From Roseiarcus sp963829505 (GTDB lineage Bacteria; Pseudomonadota; Alphaproteobacteria; Rhizobiales; Beijerinckiaceae), in assembly GCA_963829505.1 (NCBI GenBank), contig CAWHIL010000004.1:434001-498000 (forward strand): 64,000 bases of DNA. Direction: 5' to 3'. Below are positions 26,396 to 33,302 of this stretch, piece by piece; positions within the stretch are counted from its first letter, which is position 1; each line of letters opens with the position of its first letter. The position numbers and the translations under genes are program-made. The notes under the pieces were generated by a model. It was not told where the DNA came from. It saw only the letters and a program-made list of their open reading frames with translations, and did no database searches.

Positions 26396-27475
26396 TCAGG
26401 ACCCCAGGAGCCGGACTTTCTGGCCGGGATAGAGCGCCTGTACGCCCGCGGTCACGACGATCTCGCCGGTGTCGAGCCCGCTTTCGACGGCGACCGTGCC
26501 AGGATCGAAGCGCAGCACCTCGACGTTGCGCGGGCTGACCGTCATGTTGGCCGGATCGACGATCCACACCGCAGGCTGCTGGTTGATCCGGGTCAGCGCC
26601 GAGGCCGGAATGTCGACGACCGGCGTCGCGCTCATCTCGATCTGGCCCGTCACCGTTGCGCCGAGCAGCATCGCGGACGGCGGATCCGTCAGCCCCACGC
26701 GGACCTCGAAGGTGCGGGTGACCGGATCGGCCTGCGGCGCGACCTCGCGGACCCGGCCGTGCGCCTCGACGCTCGGATCGCTCGTCAGTCGAACGGTCAC
26801 CTCGCCATCGGGCGGCGCAGAGCGCAAGAGTTGACCCGAGACGTCGAAGACCGCGTCGCGGCCGTCCTGACGCGCAAGCGTCGCAATCATCTGGCCCGCC
26901 TGCACGACCGATCCCGCTCTCGGCCCGACCGCGGTCACGACGCCTGGCGCGTCGGCCGAAAGCTCGGTGAAGCTGACGAGGTCGTGCGCCGCCTTGAGCT
27001 GCGCCTGGGCCGAATCGACCTGCGCCTGCGCGGTTCTCAGCGCCTTCATCGCCTGATCGTGGTTGGCGCGGGTCGTCCAGCCCTGCTGAAGCAGCGTATC
27101 CTGGCGGTCGAAGTGGTTTTGCGCCTGCGTGAGCGCCGCCTGCGCCGCGGCGTAGCCAGCCTGCGCGGTCCTGAGGGAGTTTTCCTCGTTTTGCGGTTCG
27201 AGGCGGGCGACGACCTGCCCGGCCTGAACCCGGTCGCCCTGCCGCAGGTTCATGTCCAGCAGGCGCCCGGCGATGCGGAAGGCGAGGTTGACCTCGTCCT
27301 TCGCCTCGATGCGCCCGGTCAGCGAAACCGGCGTTCCGGCTTCGGTCCGTTCGACGGTCACGGTGCGCACGGGCCGGGCTTGCGGCGCCGCGGCCTCTTC
27401 CTGCTTCTGGCAGGCGCCGAGCGCGAGCGGCGCCAGAAGCATCAACCCCACCCACGACGACCTGATTGCAGCCAC
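26396..27475 (-). CDS. RND efflux periplasmic adaptor lipoprotein (MFP)
   Basis: About 359 residues from GTG 27475, which follows GGAGGGG at good spacing; an ATG eight codons upstream has no ribosome site. The signal is a lipoprotein type: WVGLMLLAPLALGAC, lipid on Cys22. Then come the beta-barrel/lipoyl start RPVRTVTVERTEAGTPVSLTG, RLLDMNLRQGDRVQAGQVVARL, a helical hairpin (AQAALTQAQNHFDRQDTLLQ), and the C-terminal PALTRINQQPAVWIVDPANM. It bridges the RND permease to an outer-membrane channel. Four bases separate it from the permease gene, so they form one operon. Confidence 0.9.
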   Translation of the reverse strand: MAAIRSSWVGLMLLAPLALGACQKQEEAAAPQARPVRTVTVERTEAGTPVSLTGRIEAKDEVNLAFRIAGRLLDMNLRQGDRVQAGQVVARLEPQNEENSLRTAQAGYAAAQAALTQAQNHFDRQDTLLQQGWTTRANHDQAMKALRTAQAQVDSAQAQLKAAHDLVSFTELSADAPGVVTAVGPRAGSVVQAGQMIATLARQDGRDAVFDVSGQLLRSAPPDGEVTVRLTSDPSVEAHGRVREVAPQADPVTRTFEVRVGLTDPPSAMLLGATVTGQIEMSATPVVDIPASALTRINQQPAVWIVDPANMTVSPRNVEVLRFDPGTVAVESGLDTGEIVVTAGVQALYPGQKVRLLGS

Positions 27476-27857
27476 GCCAACCCCTCCGGCCGCCGACATT
27501 GCGTCACGCCCGAACCGGCGCCTGCGGATCAAGGGCACGCTATACGCGATGTGCGTCACGACTCCAACGCCGACTTCGCACAAAGCCCGCTCCACGGGCT
27601 TGGCCGCCCGTCCCAAATGTTTGACCTGTCGTCCCATAGACGGTCAACGAGGTCCAATCCCAATTTCTCCCTTGCGAAGATGAGCGTGGGCTCTACGGTC
27701 TCGGGCGCAATTCGCCTGGCGGCGAAGCGGTGGTACATGTGAGGGGCGCCGATATGAAGATCAGCGGACGTGGATCGGGGTCGTCCTTTTGCTGCTCGGA
27801 CGCCGCGGAACGGGATGGCTCGTCCGCAACACGCGCCGAAGCGCGAAGTGTTGAGCC
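27476..27857. other. Divergent promoter region between RND and Mrp operons
   Basis: 382 bp. Both operons must start here. Short frames exist just before mrpE but none has a convincing ribosome site or family signature. No riboswitch or operator palindrome was recognised. Confidence 0.5.
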
Positions 27858-28325
27858 ATGACGGCCGCCTTCGTCCGCGGCGTGGCGTTTCTTGCGCTCT
27901 GGCTCGCCGTCGCCGGACCGGGGGACCTGCCTCTCGGAATTGTCGTCGCGGCCTCGGCGACATGGGCGAGCGTCCGGCTCGCGCCGCCGTCCGGCGCACG
28001 TCTGAACGCGCGCGCCGCTCTCGTTTTCCTCGGCGATTTCCTGCGCCTCTCGCTTCGGTCGGGCCTCGACGTCGCGCGTCGCGCTCTCCACCCGGCGCTG
28101 GACCTTCGTCCCGGCATGGTCGAGGCGCGCCTCGAGCTTCCACCGGGCTTCGCCCGCAACGCCTTCTCGATGATCGCAAGCCTCCTGCCCGGAACGCTGC
28201 TCACGGGCTTCGACCCGGTCGACGACCACAAGGCCGTCGTGCACGGGCTCGACGTCCGGCAGCCGATCGCCGCCGAACTCGCGGAGGAAGAGGCGTCCTT
28301 CATGCGGATGCTCGGCCATGAATGA
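27858..28325 (+). CDS. mrpE: Mrp-type Na+/H+ antiporter subunit E
   Basis: 155 residues. Subunit E of the Mrp cation/proton antiporter: two N-terminal helices (RGVAFLALWLAVAG, LPLGIVVAASATWASVRL), then FLGDFLRLSLRSGLDVARRAL and the conserved ARNAFSMIASLLPGTLLTGFD, which matches the LTPGT-type signature of MrpE/MbhA. It heads a seven-gene operon in which every gene overlaps its neighbour; it overlaps mrpF by 8 bases. In archaeal Mbh/Mbs complexes the equivalent is MbhA. Confidence 0.88.
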   Translation: MTAAFVRGVAFLALWLAVAGPGDLPLGIVVAASATWASVRLAPPSGARLNARAALVFLGDFLRLSLRSGLDVARRALHPALDLRPGMVEARLELPPGFARNAFSMIASLLPGTLLTGFDPVDDHKAVVHGLDVRQPIAAELAEEEASFMRMLGHE

Positions 28326-28599
28326 CGCGCTGCTCGCCGCCGCCGGCCTCATCGTTCTGACCGTCGCCTCAGGGCTCGTGCGCGTCCTGCGCGGCCCGCG
28401 CGAAGTCGACCGCATGATGGCCGTTCAACTTCTCGGCACAGGCGGGATCGCGGCTCTCCTGCTCGCCGCCTCGGCGACAGGGGTCGCCGGTGTGGAAAAC
28501 GTCGCGCTCGGGCTCGCGCTCCTGTCGAGCTTCGCCTCCGTCGCCTTCGTCACCGCGTCGCCTGCGGCGAGCAAGCGCGAAGGAACCGAGCCGCAATGA
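28318..28599 (+). CDS. mrpF: Mrp-type antiporter subunit F
   Basis: 93 residues, three helices. Family features: LTVASGLVRVLRGPREVDRMMAVQ, with the conserved RVLRGP-DR stretch after helix 1, followed by two hydrophobic segments (IAALLLAASATGVAG, ALGLALLSSFASVAFV). Equivalent of MbhB. It overlaps mrpE by 8 bases and mrpG by 4. Confidence 0.85.
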   Translation: MNDALLAAAGLIVLTVASGLVRVLRGPREVDRMMAVQLLGTGGIAALLLAASATGVAGVENVALGLALLSSFASVAFVTASPAASKREGTEPQ

Positions 28600-28889
28600 C
28601 GGTCGCTCTCGACCTCTTCAGCATGCTCGCGATCGGGGCGGGCGTGTTCTTCTTCCTCGCCGGCGCGGTCGCGCTGCTACGGTTTCCGGATTCGCTCTCG
28701 CGCCTGCATGCGCTGACCAAGGCCGACAACCTCGGCCTCGGGCTCGTCGTCCTCGGGCTCCTGCCGCGCGCCGCCTCGCCGCTCGCCGGGCTGAAACTCG
28801 TCGTGCTCTGGGCGCTGGTGCAGATGTCGAGCGCGACGGTCGCGCAGCTTATCGGCGGCGCGCTCAGACGACGGGATGCGGTCGACTGA
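28596..28889 (+). CDS. mrpG: Mrp-type antiporter subunit G
   Basis: 97 residues, three helices. Conserved MrpG/MbhC core: GVFFFLAGAVALLRFPDSL, then RLHALTKADNLGLGLVVLGLL. The ATGA overlap with mrpF and the TGATG junction with the next gene indicate coupled translation. Confidence 0.88.
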   Translation: MTVALDLFSMLAIGAGVFFFLAGAVALLRFPDSLSRLHALTKADNLGLGLVVLGLLPRAASPLAGLKLVVLWALVQMSSATVAQLIGGALRRRDAVD

Positions 28890-29827
28890 TGCTGTTCAGC
28901 GCGCTCGATCTCGGACTCGCCGCCATCGTGCTCGGCGTCGCCGCCTGGACGATCGCGGCGCGCGAGACGTTCAGCGCGGTCGTGGGCTTTGTCGCTTACG
29001 GGCTTGTGCTGGCGATCGTCTGGGTGCGCCTCTACGCTCCCGACGTGGCCCTCACCGAAGCCGCCATCGGCAGCGGCGTCACAGGCGTGCTGCTTGTGAC
29101 GGCCTCGAAACGGCTTGGCCATCTGCCGGAGGCCGGCGCTCCGCCCGGGCCGGCGCTGAAGCTCGCCGCCGCCGCGCTTGCTCTCCTCGTCGCGGGCGCG
29201 CTCGCGACTGCGGTGTTCATGCTGCCGGATCCCGCGCCCTCGCTCGCCCCCGAAGCGGACAGGGATCTCGCGGCGACCGGCCTCGGCAACGCGGTGACGG
29301 CGGTGCTCATCGCCTACCGGTCGTTCGACACCATGTTCGAAAAGGTCGTCCTCCTGCTCGCGGTCGTCGGCGTGTGGTCGGTCGCGCCGAACAGCTTCTG
29401 GGGCGGGCGGCCGGCGCCGCTCGGTCCAGCCAGGCCCGACGCCGCGCTCATCTTCCTCGCCCGGGTGCTCGCGCCGATCGGCCTCGTGATCGGCGTCCAG
29501 ATCTTCTGGGTCGGCGCGGACGACCCGGGCGGCGCCTTCCAGGGCGGCGCGATCCTCGCCGCGATGTGGATGATCGTGATGATGGCGCGCCTGACGGAGC
29601 CGCCAAGGATCGGCTCGCGCCGGCTGCGTGCGGCGTTGATCGCGGGGCCCGCGGTGTTTATGGCGGTTGGCCTGGCCGGGCCGCTGATGGCGGGCAGCTT
29701 CTTCGCTTACCCGGCCGGCTTCGCCAAGCCGCTTATCCTTTTCATCGAGGCCTTCATGGTGCTCTCGATCGCGGTCACCCTGCCACTGCTTGTGGCTGGA
29801 CCGCCAAGCCGGGACGCCGGGCGATGA
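28889..29827 (+). CDS. Fused Mrp subunit: DUF4040/MbhD - MbhE-like - MrpB
   Basis: 312 residues joining three modules that are separate proteins in archaeal Mbh/Mbs, or part of MrpA plus MrpB in bacteria. Residues 1-75 are the DUF4040/MbhD module (FSAVVGFVAYGLVLAIVWVRLYAPDVALTEA). Residues 80-180 are MbhE-like (GNAVTAVLIAYRSFDTMFEKVVLL). Residues 185-312 are MrpB/MnhB (PIGLVIGVQIFWVGADDPGGAFQGGAI, then helices to the end). The acidic ALTEA and DTMFE residues thought to lie on the ion path are kept. ATG 28889 shares its A with the mrpG stop. A full MrpA (NuoL-like plus these modules) is absent. Confidence 0.8.
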   Translation: MLFSALDLGLAAIVLGVAAWTIAARETFSAVVGFVAYGLVLAIVWVRLYAPDVALTEAAIGSGVTGVLLVTASKRLGHLPEAGAPPGPALKLAAAALALLVAGALATAVFMLPDPAPSLAPEADRDLAATGLGNAVTAVLIAYRSFDTMFEKVVLLLAVVGVWSVAPNSFWGGRPAPLGPARPDAALIFLARVLAPIGLVIGVQIFWVGADDPGGAFQGGAILAAMWMIVMMARLTEPPRIGSRRLRAALIAGPAVFMAVGLAGPLMAGSFFAYPAGFAKPLILFIEAFMVLSIAVTLPLLVAGPPSRDAGR

Positions 29828-30165
29828 ACGTATCGACCATCGCGGGGTTCGTCGGCGCGGGGCTGGTCGGCCTCGGCCTATACGCCCTCGTCGTGAACCC
29901 CGAGCCTTTGCGAAAGCTCCTCGCCTTCAACCTGATCGGCAGCGGCGTCTTTCTCGTTTTCGGCATCGTGGCGCGGCGCGGCGCGGTCGGCCGGTTTCCG
30001 TTCGACCCCGTCCCTCAGGCGATGGTGATAACCGGCATTGTCGTCGCGTTTGCGGCGAGCGCGCTCGCGGTCGCGCTGATGCTGCGCCTCGCTGAGGAAT
30101 CGGGGCGGGTGACGCTCGATCCCGAGGCCTGGTCGGAGCCGGACAGCGAGGCCGAAGACCGATGA
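29824..30165 (+). CDS. mrpC: Mrp-type antiporter subunit C
   Basis: 113 residues, NuoK-like with three helices. Features: GLVGLGLYALVVNPEPLRKLLAFNLIGSGVFLVFG, then DPVPQAMVITGIVVAFAASALAVALMLRL; the DP-PQA-V-TGIV stretch is the MrpC/MbhG/NuoK signature. A short acidic tail follows. It overlaps its neighbours by 4 bases on each side. Confidence 0.88.
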   Translation: MNVSTIAGFVGAGLVGLGLYALVVNPEPLRKLLAFNLIGSGVFLVFGIVARRGAVGRFPFDPVPQAMVITGIVVAFAASALAVALMLRLAEESGRVTLDPEAWSEPDSEAEDR

Positions 30166-31667
30166 CGCCCGCTGACGCGACGACCGCGGGCGGCTCGCTG
30201 CTCGTCCTTGCGATCCTCTTGCCGGCGGCTGGAGTGCTGGCGTCCTTCGTGCTCGGCGGTCGCTATCCAGAGCGGATCGCGCTCGGCTCTGCGCCGTTCG
30301 CGCTCGCGCTCGCCCTTGCCATCCTCGTCGAGGTTTGGCGCACCAGCCGGCCGATCGTCTACGCGGTCGCAGGCGTTTCTCCGCCGCTCGGAATCGCTTT
30401 GCGCGCCGACGGCCTGTCGGCGGCGATGCTGGTGGCGACGGCGCTGATCATCCCGGCCGCGGGGCTTTACGCCAGAGCCGGCTTCGCCACGCCGCCGGGC
30501 GAACCCGAACAGCGGAAGGCGTTCACCTTCTGGATCATGCTCCAGGCGATCAGCGGCGCGCTGGCGATCGTCTTCGTCAGCGGCGATCTCTTCAATCTTT
30601 ACGTGGCGCTCGAGCTTCTGACCTTCGCCGCCGTGCCGCTCGCCTGCGTCGAGGGCCGGGCCGAAACCTTCGCGGCCGCGCTGCGCTATCTCATGTTCGC
30701 CCTGTTTGGCTCGATCTTCTATCTGCTCGGGGCCGCGCTCCTGTACGGGACTTTCGGCACGCTCGACATCGCGCTCATCGCCGAGCGGATGCGGCCGGTG
30801 CCCGCCGTCGCTGTGGCGGCGGCGCTGATGACCGCCGGGCTCCTCGCCAAGACAGCGCTCTTTCCGCTGCATCTCTGGCTGCCGCCGGCGCACGCCAATG
30901 CCCCCGCGCCGGCGAGCGCCGTGCTTTCCGGCCTCGTCGTCAAGGGTTCGTTCGTCCTGATCGTGCGGCTGTGGTTCGACGTCATGCCGGCGCTGGCCGC
31001 CATCGGCTTCGAGACGATCCTCGGCGGCCTTGGGTCGGCGGCGGTCATTTTCGGCAGCGTGATGGCGCTGCGCCAGGCGCGGCTGAAGCTGCTCATCGCC
31101 TATTCGACCATCGCGCAGATCGGCTACCTCTTCCTGATTTTCCCGCTCGCTGCCGGGTCCCACGCCTGGACCGTCGACGGATGGAACGGCGGACTGATGC
31201 AGCTTTTCGCCCACGCCTTCGCCAAGGCCGCGATGTTCCTCGCGGCCGGCCTGATCTACGAATCGCTCGGACACGATCGGATCGCCAAATTCTCGGGGGC
31301 CGCGCGAGCGATGCCGCTCACCTTCCTGGCGCTTGGTCTCGGCGGCCTGTCTCTGATGGGGCTGCCGCCGAGCGGCGGCTTCGCCGCGAAATGGCTGCTC
31401 CTGCGCGCCTCCATCGCCTCCGGCCAATGGGGCTGGGCGCTCGTTCTGCTCGCGGGCGGCCTGCTCGCGGCAGGCTACGTGTACCGGATTCTGGCGCCGG
31501 CGCTTTCGAGCGCTCCGGTCGAATTGAAGGCGCCGCCGCGGCGATCCGGCGAGGCGATCGCGCTCACGCTCGCGCTGGTCGCGGTCGCGCTCGGCTTTGC
31601 GCCGGGCTCGTTCTTTCAGCTCCTCGACATTGGGCGGCCCGCGCTCATGACGGCGCTCGCGCCATGA
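30162..31667 (+). CDS. mrpD: Mrp-type antiporter subunit D (NuoM/N-like)
   Basis: 501 residues, about 14 helices, of the complex-I antiporter-like family (Proton_antipo_M). Recognisable are FVSGDLFNLYVALELLTFAAVPL with the membrane glutamate, LLAKTALFPLHLWLPPAHANAP with the TM7 lysine, KLLIAYSTIAQIGYLFLIFPL and MGLPPSGGFAAKWLLL. Equivalent of MbhH. It probably moves protons or Na+. It overlaps the next gene by 4 bases. Confidence 0.9.
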   Translation: MTPADATTAGGSLLVLAILLPAAGVLASFVLGGRYPERIALGSAPFALALALAILVEVWRTSRPIVYAVAGVSPPLGIALRADGLSAAMLVATALIIPAAGLYARAGFATPPGEPEQRKAFTFWIMLQAISGALAIVFVSGDLFNLYVALELLTFAAVPLACVEGRAETFAAALRYLMFALFGSIFYLLGAALLYGTFGTLDIALIAERMRPVPAVAVAAALMTAGLLAKTALFPLHLWLPPAHANAPAPASAVLSGLVVKGSFVLIVRLWFDVMPALAAIGFETILGGLGSAAVIFGSVMALRQARLKLLIAYSTIAQIGYLFLIFPLAAGSHAWTVDGWNGGLMQLFAHAFAKAAMFLAAGLIYESLGHDRIAKFSGAARAMPLTFLALGLGGLSLMGLPPSGGFAAKWLLLRASIASGQWGWALVLLAGGLLAAGYVYRILAPALSSAPVELKAPPRRSGEAIALTLALVAVALGFAPGSFFQLLDIGRPALMTALAP

Positions 31668-33289
31668 CGACGCTCGGCCAAACGCTTCTGGCGGCGAGCC
31701 TCGCCATCCCGGCCGCATTCTTCGTCGCCTGTTTCGTCCCGCGGCTGCGCGAACTCGCGCTCGGCTGGCAATGGATCGCGCCGGCGCCTGCGCTCCTCGC
31801 GGCGCTCGCGACCTTCGCGGCTGGCCCGTTCGACCTCGAAGCGCCTGCGCTGAAACTCAGCCTGCGGCTCGACCTTCCGGCCGCCCTCCTCATGCTCGTG
31901 TCGGCGCTGCTGTGGATCGCCGTCGGCGCCGGCGCTTTCGGCGATCGAATTGAACGGCCCGAGCCGCGCGCCGCTGTCTCCTGGCTTCTCACCATGATCG
32001 GCAGCCTCGGCGTATTCGTCGCCGACGATCTTCTGAGCTTCTATCTCGTCTACGCGCTGGTCAGCATCCCCGCCTACGGCATGTTCGCGTTCGATCCGTC
32101 GCCGGAGACGCAGCGGGCGGGGCGCGCCTACATGGCCTTCGCCATCCTGGGCGAAGCGTTCCTCCTCTTCGCCTTCGCCATGCTCGCCGCGGGCGAGCCG
32201 CACGGCAGCCTTAGAATTCCCGACGTTGTCGCCGCTCTCCCGGGCTCTCCCTGGCGCGATGCGGCGCTCGGTCTCCTCATCGCCGGCTTCGGCGCCAAGA
32301 TGGGCCTCGTTCCGCTGAACGGCTGGATGCCGCTTTCCTATGCCGCGACGCCAATCCCGGCCGCAGCCGTGCTCAGCGGCGCCGGCGTCAAAGCCGGCGT
32401 GATCGGTCTCATTCGCTTCCTGCCGCTCGGGGCGCCGCTCGCGGGCTGGGGCGAGGCGCTCGCGATCGTCGGCTTCGCGACAGCGTTCTATGGGGTCGCC
32501 GTCGGCGTGACGCAGCAGGACCCGAAGACGATCCTGGCCTATTCCAGCGTCAGCCAGATGGGCGTCATCGCCGCCGCGCTTGGCATGGCGCTCGCCGCCG
32601 GCGACCCGAACGCGTCGATGCTCGTCGCCTTCTACGGGGCCAACCATGCGCTCGTGAAGGGCGCGCTCTTCCTCGCTGTCGGCGCATTCGCGGCGCGCGG
32701 GATCCGTCCGGCCGTCTGGTCGCTTCTCGCGCTCGCGCTTGCTCTGAGCCTCGCGGGACTGCCGCTGACGGGCGGCTTTCTCGCCAAGGCCGCGACGAAG
32801 CCGCTCATCGGCGTCGGACTCGCCGCGGGCCTCGCGGCCGCGTCTTCCGCGGGAAGCGCGCTGCTCATGCTGCATTTCGTCTCGCGCCTGCCGTCAGCGT
32901 GGCGGTTCGAGGCGACGCAGAGCCCAGCGCGACTCGTCCGGCTGTGGCCCGCGTTCGCAGCCGCCGCCGCGCTCGTAGTGCCCTACGCTTTGTTCCCGTT
33001 CGTCGGCGCTTTTGGCGACGCATTCTCGCTTTCCAAGCTTTGGGATGGGCTGTGGCCGATCCTCGTCGGCGGCCTCCTGGCGGTCTGGCTCGCTCGCGTC
33101 GCCGACCGCCTTCCGCGCGTTCCGCCGGGCGACACAATCGTCATCGGCGAGGCAGCAGGCCGGCGGGCGCTCGCATCGGGGGCGCTGTTCGACCGGATCG
33201 ACCGCACTTTTGCCCGCTGGCCCGCGGCTGGCCTTGCGCTGCTCGCGATCGTTCTCGCGCTCGCCTTTGCGACCGCCCTCTCCGGCTGA
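31664..33289 (+). CDS. Second complex-I antiporter-like (NuoM/N/MrpD paralogue) subunit
   Basis: 541 residues, about 14 helices, same superfamily as the gene before it but clearly different in sequence. Markers: VFVADDLLSFYLVYALVSIPAYG, FGAKMGLVPLNGWMPLSYAATP with the lysine-bearing TM7 motif, TILAYSSVSQMGVIAAALG, NHALVKGALFLAVGAFA and LAGLPLTGGFLAKAA. It replaces the NuoL-like part of MrpA in this operon, or acts as an extra ion channel as in multi-channel Mbs/Mrp modules. It ends 13 bases before the stop of a convergent P-type ATPase gene. Confidence 0.85.
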   Translation: MTTLGQTLLAASLAIPAAFFVACFVPRLRELALGWQWIAPAPALLAALATFAAGPFDLEAPALKLSLRLDLPAALLMLVSALLWIAVGAGAFGDRIERPEPRAAVSWLLTMIGSLGVFVADDLLSFYLVYALVSIPAYGMFAFDPSPETQRAGRAYMAFAILGEAFLLFAFAMLAAGEPHGSLRIPDVVAALPGSPWRDAALGLLIAGFGAKMGLVPLNGWMPLSYAATPIPAAAVLSGAGVKAGVIGLIRFLPLGAPLAGWGEALAIVGFATAFYGVAVGVTQQDPKTILAYSSVSQMGVIAAALGMALAAGDPNASMLVAFYGANHALVKGALFLAVGAFAARGIRPAVWSLLALALALSLAGLPLTGGFLAKAATKPLIGVGLAAGLAAASSAGSALLMLHFVSRLPSAWRFEATQSPARLVRLWPAFAAAAALVVPYALFPFVGAFGDAFSLSKLWDGLWPILVGGLLAVWLARVADRLPRVPPGDTIVIGEAAGRRALASGALFDRIDRTFARWPAAGLALLAIVLALAFATALSG

Positions 33290-33302
33290 ACTCGCTTTCT
33301 GC

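Noticed and set aside
23008..26538. Long plus-strand open frame of over 1100 codons opposite the RND permease
   Set aside because: It is the antisense shadow of a clear AcrB-type gene in high-GC DNA: its product is rich in Arg, Asp and His with no domain or membrane pattern.
27858..33289. Membrane-bound hydrogenase or complex I
   Set aside because: The NuoM/N-like and Mbh-like subunits are present, but there is no NiFe large or small subunit, no ferredoxin-like subunit and no maturation gene.
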